This document shows, piece after piece, positions 36,601 to 45,022 of a stretch of 64,000 nt of DNA. Origin of the DNA: Bacteroidota bacterium (GTDB lineage Bacteria; Bacteroidota; Bacteroidia; Sphingobacteriales; Sphingobacteriaceae); the NCBI GenBank assembly GCA_023450085.1, contig JAEXHI010000012.1, positions 62,001 through 126,000 on the forward strand, written 5' to 3'. The translations under genes and the position numbers were made by a program. The notes below the pieces were generated by a model, which was not told the origin of the DNA, ran no database searches, and saw only the letters and a list, made by a program, of their open reading frames with translations. Each line of letters starts with the position of its first letter. Positions within the stretch are counted from its first letter, which is position 1.

Positions 36601-37147
36601 AGGACAAGTACTTTACGGTGTAAAAGCAACTTTGGAACGCTTGAATCTAAATGAGGCTAATGCCGACGATAATGCACATATTTTACTTCGTTCCAAAGAA
36701 TTACTAGGGATGTGTATTCAAGAAAGCCGACGTATATCGCATGAATTGATGCCTTCTATTTTGGAGGATTTTGGGCTTAAAGCAGCCATTAGAGATATTT
36801 GCATGCAATTAAAAGGTGAAACGCATTTTAATTGTACGTTTTCAGGTACGGATGTGCCGCTGGATAAATATATACAATTAGCTATCTATAGGATTGTACA
36901 GGAACTGTCGCAAAATATCATTAAACATGCCTCCGCAAAAATAGCCCACATCGATATCTCCATTAACAACGGACACGTACATATATTAGCAAAAGACAAC
37001 GGCAGAGGTTTTGAAAAAAACAATGGGAAGAAACATAAAGGAATTGGATTGAAAACGATTGAATCGAAAGTAAAATTACTAAACGGAACCATCGAAATCA
37101 CTTCTGTTCCACAACAAACCGTCATTCATATCCAATTCCCTATTTAA
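33647..37147 (+). CDS. Soluble multi-PAS/GAF sensor histidine kinase (NarL-type, HisKA_3)
   Basis: 1166 residues without membrane helices, so cytosolic. Order: PAS (about 1-110), PAS (115-225), PAS (240-355), GAF (370-535), PAS (545-660), a coiled stretch, PAS (690-805), PAS (815-935), then HisKA_3 with the phospho-histidine in RIAESLHNGLGQVL, and an HATPase domain with the N-box ELSQNIIKHASA and the G-box DNGRGF. It likely senses several internal cues and phosphorylates the divergent NarL-type regulator at 32706. Its last PAS plus kinase core resembles the whole 372-residue kinase at 45947, so the two share ancestry. Confidence 0.93.
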   Translation: MSEFREIAHILNAIPLACYMLDHNANFIYINGKAEQFFKKRKDEMLGKNVWSLFPESKKTSYFKEVNDAIVHKKQNTFEYISIYTKSWIKLNINPIDEGVVISFSCIEKDKHNENLYKTLVENTSDLVTKWDSQLRLIYANAALTEKAGISPEQALGKLHKEIWPHADISSLIEKTKQVLKKGHTQTLNISFSTPNGTVFYDIKLTPEFTINGKVKSVIAIGRDITDLTKNQENFNAQLRHKYTSLFNSINQGFCIIEMLWDQQGNAVDYRFIETNPAFQAQTGINSHEGRTIREIWPQHESHWFEIYGNIAKTQTSAHFELPATLINGWYEVEAFPISELGESVVGILFNDISERKKAEEVLRKNDERQGYLLKLMEAVRFLSDPLEIQEAAATMIGQHIYAEYAFYGHVVDINNIPHLQIDRLYQKNEHAPFKASLYPLADLGISLSAMKAGKTCITSQNQNEVINNVSLHQILGDCVWAAVPLIKNKNLVAVLMVHQAQPHTWTDDEILLIEETAERTWAYIEQSKIADALSHSEEQLNVALTASNMSTFHWLYKNGNVVVSPLSSTVFGLKKNSLSYSESEGFIMLHPDDKDKHHKALLKASKEQKEFHHTYRIIRPIDGKVAWIEERGKGIYHPISGISEIRGIHWDVTVQKNQEDAIRQAEEKYLVKLEEDVYQRTKELKESRDELAAIYNNTLMAMSVLTAMRDERNEIIDFKIALTNKALEQETGRTDLIGKRYLQEFPGIKKAGLFEMMIKVMETGMPISTEYFYPYEDFNKWYSCMFVKMGESLLATNLDISERKIAEQLFNQNSAMIQGIANSAPDMLYAINLDNMQQFYSNYRIEQLVEKTHIEIKKMGADFFEKFIHPEDKASFYTSLNELKGKNHKEIKSLTYRLVDSKGKIHWINSKSTVYIRDGEGDSTHVVGISQDITQQKALEEKNRQLTIERRELEKKQQKEILKATLNAQEEERKRIAESLHNGLGQVLYGVKATLERLNLNEANADDNAHILLRSKELLGMCIQESRRISHELMPSILEDFGLKAAIRDICMQLKGETHFNCTFSGTDVPLDKYIQLAIYRIVQELSQNIIKHASAKIAHIDISINNGHVHILAKDNGRGFEKNNGKKHKGIGLKTIESKVKLLNGTIEITSVPQQTVIHIQFPI

Positions 37148-37159
37148 TATTGATGACAA

Positions 37160-37474
37160 TTAAGCAGGAACCCAACCACCGAAAAAATCATCGGTTTCAA
37201 AATCAACAGAATTCCAAGAACTGCGTTTTGTTTTTATTCCTGGAATAACTTTTTCATCATCTATTTCTTTTAAGTCTGGTTGTTTTTTTCCCTTATTACC
37301 ACCTATTTTCTTTTCTTGAGCTTCTGGCACAGGTATCACCCCAAATTGGTTATGGTTACCTTGTTCACTTTTTTGCTTTTTATTTAAATCTGTATCACTA
37401 TAGCTTTGGCTTTCCTGGGTTTGACGTTGTACAGAGCCTTGCTCTTTTCGCAAGTCATTTTTTCTTTCTTTCAT
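37160..37474 (-). CDS. Small hydrophilic protein, unknown
   Basis: 104 residues, rich in Lys, Glu, Gln and Asn, predicted disordered, with an aromatic C-terminal tail (DDFFGGWVPA). Converges with the kinase gene (12 bp apart). It is first in a set of short stress-type genes read leftward. No family recognised. Confidence 0.65.
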   Translation of the reverse strand: MKERKNDLRKEQGSVQRQTQESQSYSDTDLNKKQKSEQGNHNQFGVIPVPEAQEKKIGGNKGKKQPDLKEIDDEKVIPGIKTKRSSWNSVDFETDDFFGGWVPA

Positions 37475-37516
37475 TGTTTATCTTTTTCAATTTGTTTGAT
37501 TAAATAAGAATATAAA

Positions 37517-37963
37517 TTATCTCTCTAGCCTTATGTGATAAGTTTCTACCTCTTTCAGTGCCTCCAAAATTCCAGTACGTTGCTTTTGCAGTAAGCTTAA
37601 ATGGTGAGCGTGGGTCACTTCATCTTCCAATACGGCATCATATTTCTCTAAGGCCGCTTTCTCACCCGTTTCCACCGCTTCTAAAATGGCTTCATCTTCC
37701 TTGCTGCTTAAAGCTTGCTTAATATCTATCCAAGTCCGGTGTAAAATGCCCAAAATACCTCCATCCTCGTTTTCACTTTCTCCGCCATGCAGCGCAATAT
37801 GACTTTTAAGCTCGTTCGCATACCCAATCCTTTGCGAAGCCATACGCAGAAACAATTCCTTTAATTCTAAACTATTTACTACTTCACTGGCCGACAGATA
37901 ACCTTCTTTTCCATCGTTAAGGATATTCACCAAACCTTTTAAGTCTTCTACTACCTCGTTCAT
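37517..37963 (-). CDS. PA2169/DUF2383 four-helix-bundle protein
   Basis: 148 residues. The helical pattern LKGLVNILNDGKEGYLSASE, then GYANELKSHIALHGG and GILHRTWIDIKQAL, is that of DUF2383, a ferritin-like four-helix bundle found in stress regulons. The C-terminal HAHHLSLLQKQR carries His residues that could bind metal. Ends 42 bp from the hydrophilic gene and begins 3 bp after 37967. Confidence 0.85.
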   Translation of the reverse strand: MNEVVEDLKGLVNILNDGKEGYLSASEVVNSLELKELFLRMASQRIGYANELKSHIALHGGESENEDGGILGILHRTWIDIKQALSSKEDEAILEAVETGEKAALEKYDAVLEDEVTHAHHLSLLQKQRTGILEALKEVETYHIRLER

Positions 37964-37966
37964 TTA

Positions 37967-38326
37967 TTATCTCCTTTTTTCTATTTCGTCATTTTCTTCC
38001 TTATTCTCTCTTTCAGCATTCACATTGGGGTCTTCACCCGATGGTTTGCTTGTGCTACGTGTCGTATTTTGCGCATCGCTTTGTATCCCTGCAACAGCCG
38101 AAGAAGTATTATCATCATCTTTCTCGAGTTCTCCGTTTACGACATCAGCAGGTCTACGATTTAAGGTCTTCTCTTCTGTATCTAGCTCTTCTCGTTTCAC
38201 TAATCGTTGATGAGGGTCTCCTTCTTTACCTTGTGGCTGTTTGCTTTCTTTATCATTAGTGTCTGTCACTGAATTTTCTCTATGAGACTGGTTAAAATCT
38301 CTGTTTTGCTCAAATTGGATTTCCAT
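37967..38326 (-). CDS. Hydrophilic, probably disordered protein
   Basis: 119 residues, almost without hydrophobic residues, dominated by Asn, Asp, Glu, Lys, Ser and Thr (for example SKQPQGKEGDPHQRLVKREE). Similar short disordered proteins are common in desiccation or osmotic stress loci. Its stop lies 3 bp from the start of the DUF2383 gene, so the two are likely co-expressed. Function unknown. Confidence 0.65.
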   Translation of the reverse strand: MEIQFEQNRDFNQSHRENSVTDTNDKESKQPQGKEGDPHQRLVKREELDTEEKTLNRRPADVVNGELEKDDDNTSSAVAGIQSDAQNTTRSTSKPSGEDPNVNAERENKEENDEIEKRR

Positions 38327-38356
38327 AACTGTACGTATTATTTAGTTTAATAAGGG

Positions 38357-38593
38357 TTAATTTTTAGCGTTGCCAGGTTTGTTGTCCGACTTTGCTGGGC
38401 TATTTCGATACATCGTATCCACTCCAGCCGTATCGGCCACTCCCGTGGTATCAATGTTATCATTCATAGCAGTATCCACCATCGAAGTGTCTACCATTCC
38501 CGTATCGTCCATTGCATTATCTCTATTTTCGGAACCACAACTAGCTAGGCTAATACACAATGTAACTCCCAGCAATATGATTATTGATTTCAT
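38357..38593 (-). CDS. Small lipoprotein with Asp/Thr/Met-rich repeats
   Basis: 78 residues. Signal peptide with lipobox LASC at Cys19, then repeated short units (DTGMVDTSMVDTAMND) and a polar tail. Lipid-anchored in the envelope. The repeat composition suggests a flexible or metal-binding spacer; no known family. Confidence 0.75.
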   Translation of the reverse strand: MKSIIILLGVTLCISLASCGSENRDNAMDDTGMVDTSMVDTAMNDNIDTTGVADTAGVDTMYRNSPAKSDNKPGNAKN

Positions 38594-38707
38594 CTCTTAT
38601 TTTTTAGTTTCTATTAACTAATCGCTAATACCATCAAAAAGTTCATATTATCTTAAAATCCAGTATTTTGATTGAGATGAAGAAGTATTTAACGCAGTTG
38701 GATAATC

Positions 38708-38902
38708 TCAAACTTTTGTACCCACAAACATTTTTTTGAGCTTCCTATTCAGGTAATTCCCTTTAGAAACCGAAGCTTTAAATTCTTTATAGATTTTTTC
38801 GGGAACGGCATGGTACACATAAACATCACCCGAGTTAAAAACTACGGTTAAGGTTTTTTCCTGCCCCTTGTAACTGATATGTGCGATGACCGATGAAGGC
38901 AT
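38708..38902 (-). CDS. KTSC-domain protein
   Basis: 64 residues, one KTSC domain: SSVIAHISYKGQEKTLTVVF, SGDVYVYHAVPEKIYKEF, SKGNYLNRKLK. This small beta-rich domain is named from the C-terminus of some lysyl-tRNA synthetases; stand-alone forms are common in this phylum and of unknown role. About 65 bp upstream lies GTGTTTATACTT, a relative of the GTATAAATAC motif. Confidence 0.88.
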   Translation of the reverse strand: MPSSVIAHISYKGQEKTLTVVFNSGDVYVYHAVPEKIYKEFKASVSKGNYLNRKLKKMFVGTKV

Positions 38903-39037
38903 AATCCTTTAAAGCATTTTAAACAAGTAAGTGTTTATACTTGGCTTGATACGTAACTACCTTTTAAACTACCTGATTTAATAATAATTAAGATAAGGGG
39001 CTTTTGGTTTGACTATATTTGGGTAAACACGATTAGC

Positions 39038-39208
39038 ATGAGCAACAAAACGGAAAAGAATAAGGAAGAAACCCAAAGCTTGTTGGAAAAGTCAAAGGCA
39101 TTGCGTGAAAAATCAAAAGCTACCGAAACCAAACTCAATGAGCTAAAGGCCCAAGTTGATGAATTTATCCATGCCGAAAAATCAACTGAAGAAATAAAGA
39201 ACATTTAG
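39038..39208 (+). CDS. Small coiled-coil protein (56 residues)
   Basis: A frame starting MSNKTEKNKEETQSLLEKSK and ending EEIKNI, with heptad-like spacing of Leu and a high content of Lys/Glu, so a coiled coil is likely. The exact -7 box TATATTTG (39014-39021) is 16 bases before the ATG. The minus-strand frame over the same DNA is a shadow. No family known. Confidence 0.6.
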   Translation: MSNKTEKNKEETQSLLEKSKALREKSKATETKLNELKAQVDEFIHAEKSTEEIKNI

Positions 39209-39296
39209 CCACCTCCATCATCAAATCAATTCACAACGCTCTCGCTCTCCTTTTTACACGCTCTTCTTTTAACCGTTCTACCTTCTAAATCAACCA

Positions 39297-39470
39297 TTAT
39301 TTTTTCTTAGGCACTTTGGCCCCAGCTGCTTTGGCTTCTGATAGTCCTATCGCTACTGCCTGTTTTTTAGAAGTCACTTTTTTACCAGTACCAGTTTTTA
39401 ATTTACCCTCTTTCATCTCGTGCATGGTCTTTTCTACTTTTTCGCCAGCTTTTCTCGAATACTTTGCCAT
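39297..39470 (-). CDS. DUF6496 small basic protein
   Basis: 57 residues from MAKYSRKAGEKVEKTMHEMK (ATG 39468-39470), continuing KEGKLKTG and KSKKQAVAIGL-like basic motifs to AKVPKKK. This pattern is frequent in Bacteroidota and annotated as DUF6496; probably DNA- or RNA-associated, given its charge (inference). An upstream extension to 39509 is not needed. Confidence 0.8.
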   Translation of the reverse strand: MAKYSRKAGEKVEKTMHEMKEGKLKTGTGKKVTSKKQAVAIGLSEAKAAGAKVPKKK

Positions 39471-39662
39471 TTTGATATATTTTAATTCAAGTACAATAAG
39501 CAATGGCAAACGATTTTGTTTTTAAAGGCTGCAAAACGAGTATTTGTACCCAAACCGCAAAACTCGAATACCTATTTTTCAAAAAACGCAAACAATATAG
39601 CCCGCTTTCGCTTTTATGGATATTCAATAACGATATCCAACAAATATAAATCAAGAAAAATC

Positions 39663-40172
39663 ATGAAAAGTGAAAGAAACGATACTATGCCTAATGCTCA
39701 TTTGCACGACCTTTTTGTTGACGAGCTAAGGGATATTTTGGGCGCTGAAAAGCAATTGCTAAAAGGATTAAAAAAAATGGCTTCAAAAGCTGCGAGTGCA
39801 AACTTGAAGGATGCATTTACGGCCCATCATGCCGAAACCGAAGAACAAATTGAACGTCTTAAAAAAGTATTCGCCAGTATCAAGTTAACACCAAGAGCTA
39901 AAAAGTGCAAAGCCATGGAAGGCCTGCTTAACGAGGCCGAAGAAATTATGGAAGATTTTGAAGATAACGAAGCTTTGGATGCTGCCTTAATTGCTGCAGC
40001 GCAAAAAGTAGAGCACTATGAAATTGCCAGCTATGGATGTTTAGTGACCTATGCCACTTTAATGCAGCATGAGGAAGCTAGGGACCTACTGGCAACAACC
40101 TTAAATCAGGAAAAAGAAACGGATAGTAAACTCACGGACATTGCGATGTCTGAATCAAATGTAATGGCATAA
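39663..40172 (+). CDS. DUF892 (YciE/YciF-like) ferritin-like protein
   Basis: 169 residues from MKSERNDTMPNAHLHDLF (ATG 39663; a further ATG at 39687 is possible). DUF892 pattern: LFVDELRDILGAEKQLLKGL, HHAETEEQIERLKKVF, QKVEHYEIASYGCLVTYA. The family forms a four-helix bundle with two metal ions and is linked to osmotic and general stress. A second family member is at 47514. Followed by a terminator at 40186. Confidence 0.92.
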   Translation: MKSERNDTMPNAHLHDLFVDELRDILGAEKQLLKGLKKMASKAASANLKDAFTAHHAETEEQIERLKKVFASIKLTPRAKKCKAMEGLLNEAEEIMEDFEDNEALDAALIAAAQKVEHYEIASYGCLVTYATLMQHEEARDLLATTLNQEKETDSKLTDIAMSESNVMA

Positions 40173-40185
40173 GTTTTCTGTTAGT

Positions 40186-40219
40186 GTCGGTGTTGATGTA
40201 GGGTTAACACCGGCTTTTT
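40186..40219 (+). terminator. Terminator after the DUF892 gene
   Basis: GTCGGTGTT and AACACCGGC pair over nine bases (one U-G), followed by TTTTTA. It separates the DUF892 gene from the DUF4142 gene. Confidence 0.8.
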
Positions 40220-40253
40220 ATAAACCCGTTCATAACTACTAAAACTAAGAACA

Positions 40254-40832
40254 ATGAAAAACCTATTTTTTCTCATCTACAGCATAGCGTTCACCGTAAT
40301 GATTGCTTGTAACTCTCAGACAAAAGATGCTAAAGAAACAGCAGATAGCATCAATAAAACTAAAGACACCTCCACCGTAGCGGCGGATATGATTACGGTA
40401 CGTGATAATGAGGCAGAGTTTGCCACCAATGCTGCCGATGCGAGTTTAACGGAAATCAATTTGGCCAATTTGGCCATTAGCAAAACGGGAAATCAACAAA
40501 TTAAGGCTTATGCCAATATGATGTTAAAAGACCATGGTGCTGCTAATGACGAACTAATAGCTTTGGCTAAAAGCAAAAATATCACATTACCTCAAGCCAT
40601 GAGCGAAGCTCACCAAAAACAGAGCAATGAACTTAATGAAAAAACAGGAACTGATTTCGATAAAAAATATGCCGCTTTAATGGAAGAAGACCATGTAAAA
40701 GTATTGGCTTTTATGGAGCATGAAGCGAGAAAAGGCACCGACCCAGATTTGAAAGCTTTTGCCAGCAAAATGGTCCCTGTAATTACCGCACACTTAAATG
40801 CCATCAGAAAAATTAAAGATGGCCTTAAGTAG
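40254..40832 (+). CDS. DUF4142 lipoprotein
   Basis: 192 residues. Signal peptide with a Cys near residue 19 (VMIACNSQ), then a DUF4142 helical domain: EFATNAADASLTEINLANLA, ANMMLKDHGAANDEL, DKKYAALMEEDHVKVLAF. The family is predicted to be a ferritin-like bundle in the periplasm or envelope and is frequent in stress loci. Same strand as the GT4-fusion gene downstream (75 bp gap). Confidence 0.9.
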   Translation: MKNLFFLIYSIAFTVMIACNSQTKDAKETADSINKTKDTSTVAADMITVRDNEAEFATNAADASLTEINLANLAISKTGNQQIKAYANMMLKDHGAANDELIALAKSKNITLPQAMSEAHQKQSNELNEKTGTDFDKKYAALMEEDHVKVLAFMEHEARKGTDPDLKAFASKMVPVITAHLNAIRKIKDGLK

Positions 40833-40907
40833 CATTAAAACCTTTCACACCATTTGGTTGTTGAACTAAGTATACGATGCAGTACCTCTCTTACAAAATA
40901 AATAACG

Positions 40908-43178
40908 ATGAAAATAGCTTATATCAGCACCTCACTGCCTCAGGAATGTGGCATTGCTACCTTTAACGCCAATTTGGCAATTGCTATTAACCAACACGAC
41001 ACCATCTCAAAAGACAGCTTCGTTATTGCCTTAAGTGATGCCGAAGATTTAAAGACTTATCATTATCCTAAAGAAGTAAAATACATCATTAGGCAAAACA
41101 ACCAAAAAGATTATTTAAGGGCCGCTAACTATATCAACACCAGTCAGGTTGATGCTTGTGTGATAGAACACGAATTTGGAATTTACGGAGGTGAAAGCGG
41201 TTTGTACCTACTCACTTTAATGGCACGAATCAATAAGCCCATTATTACCATTTTACATACCGTACTCAAACAACCTAACTATATCCAACAAACCATTATC
41301 CAACAAATTGCTAAACGATCGGCTAACATTGTAGTGATGAGCCAAAAGGCAATCGGTTTTTTAACCAGTATCTACCACGTTCCAAAAGAAAAAATCAAGT
41401 ATATAGAACATGGCGTTCCAGATTTAGAGCCTGCTGCCTACAACCCAGTTAAAGCGGCTTACCCTTTTAAAGACAATAAAGTTTTGTTGACTTTCGGTTT
41501 AATTAGTCGAGGAAAAGGACTAGAAACCGTGGTAGAAGCATTGCCACAAATAGTCAAGAATCATCCAAACGTGGTATACGTAGTTTTGGGAAACACACAT
41601 CCTGGAGTGGTTAAAAGTGCTGGGGAAGAATATCGCGATAGCTTGAAACGGCTAGCAAGAAAACTAAACGTCGAAAATCACTTGGTGTTCGTTAATAAAT
41701 TTGTAGATGAAAACGAACTGTACCAATATCTTTCTGCTACCGATGTGTACATTACTCCTTACTTAAATGAAGCGCAAATTACTAGCGGTACGCTTTCCTA
41801 TGCGGTGGGTGCTGGTGCAGCCGTAATCTCCACCCCTTACTGGCATGCACAAGAATTGTTAGCCCAAAAACGTGGCCTATTGTTCGATTTCAAGAATAGT
41901 CAACAATTAGCGGGAATGGTAAACGAATTGCTAGAACAACCCGAGAAACTAGATGAACTAAAATACAATGCCTATCAATACGGCCTTTCTTTACGTTGGC
42001 CTAGTATTGGCAAAAAATACATTAAAGTGCTACAAAGTGCCATAGTAGATAGGGAAAAATCTGATTTGGAGAGCAAGAGTATTATTGATGTTGATAGCAT
42101 TCCGACGTTCAACTTAAGCCATATCCGCCGCCTAACAGATGATACAGGTATTGTGCAACACGCCAAATATGGTATCCCTAATTTAAAGGAAGGCTATTGT
42201 TTAGATGATAATTCAAGGGCATTAATTATGGCTTTAATGGCTTTTGAACAATATAAAAGTAAAGAATCTTTAGATTTACTTCCTATCTACCTAAGCTATA
42301 TTCAATACATGCAGAAGGAAGATGGCAACTTCCGTAACTTTTTAAGTTTTAATAGAAATTATTTGGACGAAGTTGGCTCCGAAGATTCTTTTGGCAGAAC
42401 CATTTGGTCATTGGGTTATCTAATCAATTATGCTCCAAACAACTCTTACAAAGAATTTGCAGATGAGCTTTTCCTAAAATCGGTTCCTCATTTCGCTCAA
42501 CTTCAACATTTAAGAGGAGTTGCTAATACCATGATTGGGGTGCATCACTATTTAAAGGTAAATCCTCATGACGAGCGTATTGTAAATGAATTTAACCAAC
42601 TAGCTGTTCCGTTAATTGATGCTTATCTAGATAATAAATCGGGTGATTGGCACTGGTTTGAACAGAAACTTACCTACGACAATGCCATTTTACCTTTGGC
42701 ACTGCTCTGTCATTACGAAATCAACAAAAACGTACAATCATTAAATATTGCTTTAGAAGCGTTGGAATTTCTTACCGATAAAACATTGGCTTTTGGATTT
42801 TTAAATCCTGTGGGAAATGATGGATGGTTGGAGAAAAATAGTCCTATGGCGCTATACGATCAACAGGCGATAGAAACCATGGCAATGGTGCTGGTCTATT
42901 TTAAAGCTTACGAAATTACCAAGGAAGTGAAATATATGCACCACTTGTACCAGAGCTACTTATGGTTTTTAGGTGAAAACAGCTTGAACTTGCCGTTATA
43001 TGACCATGAAACTAAAGGCTGTGCCGACGGATTGCAACCTCATGGTGTAAATAGGAACCAAGGAGCCGAAAGTACTTTGGCCTATTTGATTTCGCATTTG
43101 GTAGTGTTTAAAGCTTTAGAAATTGAATATCGTTATCTGGCAGATAACAAGTTACAAGAAGATATTTTAGAAAGCTAG
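40908..43178 (+). CDS. GT4 glycosyltransferase fused to a C-terminal helical (toroid-like) domain
   Basis: 756 residues. Residues 1-390 are a GT-B glycosyltransferase of family 4 (ISTSLPQECGIATFNANL, HGVPD, TFGLISRGKGLETVVEAL, TPYLNEAQITSGTLSYA). Residues ~410-750 are all-helical with repeated hairpins (YCLDDNSRALIMALMAF, EDSFGRTIWSLGYLI, DNAILPLALLCHYE, DQQAIETMAMVLVYF), as in (alpha/alpha)6-toroid carbohydrate enzymes. No signal peptide. A GH130 gene lies just downstream in convergent orientation. A two-domain enzyme that makes and processes a glycan, possibly a mannan or compatible glycan, is likely (inference). Confidence 0.86.
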   Translation: MKIAYISTSLPQECGIATFNANLAIAINQHDTISKDSFVIALSDAEDLKTYHYPKEVKYIIRQNNQKDYLRAANYINTSQVDACVIEHEFGIYGGESGLYLLTLMARINKPIITILHTVLKQPNYIQQTIIQQIAKRSANIVVMSQKAIGFLTSIYHVPKEKIKYIEHGVPDLEPAAYNPVKAAYPFKDNKVLLTFGLISRGKGLETVVEALPQIVKNHPNVVYVVLGNTHPGVVKSAGEEYRDSLKRLARKLNVENHLVFVNKFVDENELYQYLSATDVYITPYLNEAQITSGTLSYAVGAGAAVISTPYWHAQELLAQKRGLLFDFKNSQQLAGMVNELLEQPEKLDELKYNAYQYGLSLRWPSIGKKYIKVLQSAIVDREKSDLESKSIIDVDSIPTFNLSHIRRLTDDTGIVQHAKYGIPNLKEGYCLDDNSRALIMALMAFEQYKSKESLDLLPIYLSYIQYMQKEDGNFRNFLSFNRNYLDEVGSEDSFGRTIWSLGYLINYAPNNSYKEFADELFLKSVPHFAQLQHLRGVANTMIGVHHYLKVNPHDERIVNEFNQLAVPLIDAYLDNKSGDWHWFEQKLTYDNAILPLALLCHYEINKNVQSLNIALEALEFLTDKTLAFGFLNPVGNDGWLEKNSPMALYDQQAIETMAMVLVYFKAYEITKEVKYMHHLYQSYLWFLGENSLNLPLYDHETKGCADGLQPHGVNRNQGAESTLAYLISHLVVFKALEIEYRYLADNKLQEDILES

Positions 43179-43185
43179 AACATAT

Positions 43186-43214
43186 ACCTCGCAGGTTTCA
43201 AAAACCTACGAGGT
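43186..43214. repeat. AGGTTT/AAACCT hairpin element
   Basis: ACCTCGCAGGTTT and AAACCTACGAGGT pair over 13 bases with one mismatch, loop CAA. Directly follows the GT4-fusion gene. A GATTCCTCGTCATTAAACTT word follows here and again after the next copy. Confidence 0.75.
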
Positions 43215-43331
43215 TTGCTAAATATCGGAGATTCCTCGTCATTAAACTTCCCTCAGAATGACAGCAATTATTTACATTATTGCAGAGAACGCCAACTTTT
43301 ATAATCATAACTCATTCATAAGTATACAATT

Positions 43332-43364
43332 AAACCTCGCAGGTTTCTAAAACCTGTGAGGTTT
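43332..43364. repeat. AGGTTT/AAACCT hairpin element, second copy
   Basis: AAACCTCGCAGGTTT, loop CTA, AAACCTGTGAGGTTT: a 15 bp stem with one G-T pair. Lies between the convergent GT4-fusion and GH130 genes, and may end both transcripts. Confidence 0.75.
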
Positions 43365-43426
43365 GTTAATATAAAAGATTCCTCGTCGTTAAACTTCCCT
43401 CGGAATGCCAATATCGATAACAATCA

Positions 43427-44905
43427 CTACACGGCACTACCGTTATTATGCTCCAAAATACGTTCCAATAAACGTTCTAAATTTACGGTAGCAAAAGAGG
43501 AACAATAATCAGATAAACCATAAGGAATAATCAGTTCACCATTATGGATAATGGAACCACAAGAGTACAATACATTAGGCACATAACCTTCTCGTTCATC
43601 GGGATTAGGCACCAACAAAGGTTCATGCAAACGACCAATTTCAATTGAAGGATCGTTCAAATCCAATAAACTTGCTCCCAAACAATACCTGCGCATGGGA
43701 CCTACTCCATGGGTAATAATAAGCCAACCAGCTTCTGTTTCAATAGGTGACCCACAATTACCAATTTGTATAAACTCCCAAGGATACAAGGGAGCCTGAA
43801 GCTTAATCGGCTGGTCCCAAACTGTAATCCTATCCGAGTACATTAAATAATTGTTCCAACCATCTATCCGCGACATCATGGCGTATTTTCCATTAATTTT
43901 TTTAGGGAACAGTGCTAAATTCTTATTTTGTGCCCCTTTTCCATGCAAAGGGCTCACTTTAAAATTATAAAAATCGGTAGTTTGCATCAGTTTGGGAATA
44001 ATAAAAGCCCCATCAAATGCAGTATAGGTCCCATAGTAAATTACACTCCCATCCTCTTTGGTAAAGCGTACAAAACGGGCATCTTCAATACCTTTTCGTT
44101 CAAATTCTGAAATTGGAAAAATGACACGATCGGAAATATCCGTATCCTTAGAAAAACAGATTTCATGATAAGTATCCGACAGCCATAAAATACGGTCATA
44201 CTCCAATTTATCCGCATCTTCCTTTTGTTGCTCCTTCGCATCCAATACCAATTTCCTAAGTTGAGGATAATCAAACTTCTCACCTAAATGTCCATTCACA
44301 TCGGTAATCACATTCATCGAAATACTGGCATCGGCAGCCTTTTTAAGGAAAAGACGTTTATTATAAATGGCATTCTTCACCACTTCCGCTTCATCTATGT
44401 AACTCCCCGCTGGCATTACATGTATATTATTATGACTATCGATAAGTGCCCTTCTAAATACCACCGAGGAAATATGCCCCTCGCCCACTGCCCTAAAGCT
44501 AATGATCACCCGCTTTTCGCCTTCCACCAAATTAGTTTGGTCAGGATCTTCCACAATAGAAGGATTAAAAAACGCTGCTGATTCAATGGAATATTCGTGG
44601 GTAAAATAAGAACCGATGAGATATTTGGTAAACTCATCCATGTTTTTATAGTCGATGCCCATTTCCTCAATCAGCCATTGTATCTTCTTACAATGCTTTA
44701 AAAACACTTTAGTAATGTTTCTATGTCGTTTTGAAAATTCCTGCAGTAAGGGCGATACAATATCGAAAATCTGCTTATCGCTAAGACTGGTAACTTTTGA
44801 TACTACTTCTCTGGCTCTTTCATCACCATTGTAAAAAAATCTAGCAATTACTCTTTTGGGATCTGGATAAACCTTTACCGGTTTCCTGCTGACTGTTATC
44901 CTCAT
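43427..44905 (-). CDS. GH130-family enzyme with N-terminal extension
   Basis: 492 residues. About 110 extra helical residues at the N-terminus (VYPDPKRVIARFFYNGDERA) precede the propeller. GH130 motifs: SAAFFNPSIVEDP, RKGIEDARFVRFT (ED-R catalytic motif), KGAQNKNLALFPKKINGKY, HGVGPMRRYCLGASLLD. Longer forms of GH130 of this kind are found in Bacteroidota next to GT4 genes. Cytoplasmic (no signal peptide). Substrate probably a beta-mannoside (family knowledge). Convergent with the GT4 fusion; the short GH130 at 28224 is a paralogue. Confidence 0.9.
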   Translation of the reverse strand: MRITVSRKPVKVYPDPKRVIARFFYNGDERAREVVSKVTSLSDKQIFDIVSPLLQEFSKRHRNITKVFLKHCKKIQWLIEEMGIDYKNMDEFTKYLIGSYFTHEYSIESAAFFNPSIVEDPDQTNLVEGEKRVIISFRAVGEGHISSVVFRRALIDSHNNIHVMPAGSYIDEAEVVKNAIYNKRLFLKKAADASISMNVITDVNGHLGEKFDYPQLRKLVLDAKEQQKEDADKLEYDRILWLSDTYHEICFSKDTDISDRVIFPISEFERKGIEDARFVRFTKEDGSVIYYGTYTAFDGAFIIPKLMQTTDFYNFKVSPLHGKGAQNKNLALFPKKINGKYAMMSRIDGWNNYLMYSDRITVWDQPIKLQAPLYPWEFIQIGNCGSPIETEAGWLIITHGVGPMRRYCLGASLLDLNDPSIEIGRLHEPLLVPNPDEREGYVPNVLYSCGSIIHNGELIIPYGLSDYCSSFATVNLERLLERILEHNNGSAV

Positions 44906-45022
44906 CGTGAAATTTGTTTTAAAATGAATAACAATTTTTTGGGAATAGGGTTTGGCAAAAACCGATGAGTATTACATAAAAACCAAAATTAAGGGCGAGT
45001 TGTTATTAACTAAAAGAACTTG

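Noticed and set aside
39013..39204. Minus-strand ORF of 63 codons
   Set aside because: Antisense shadow of the 56-residue coiled-coil gene at 39038-39208, which has a -7 box and a typical small-protein composition.
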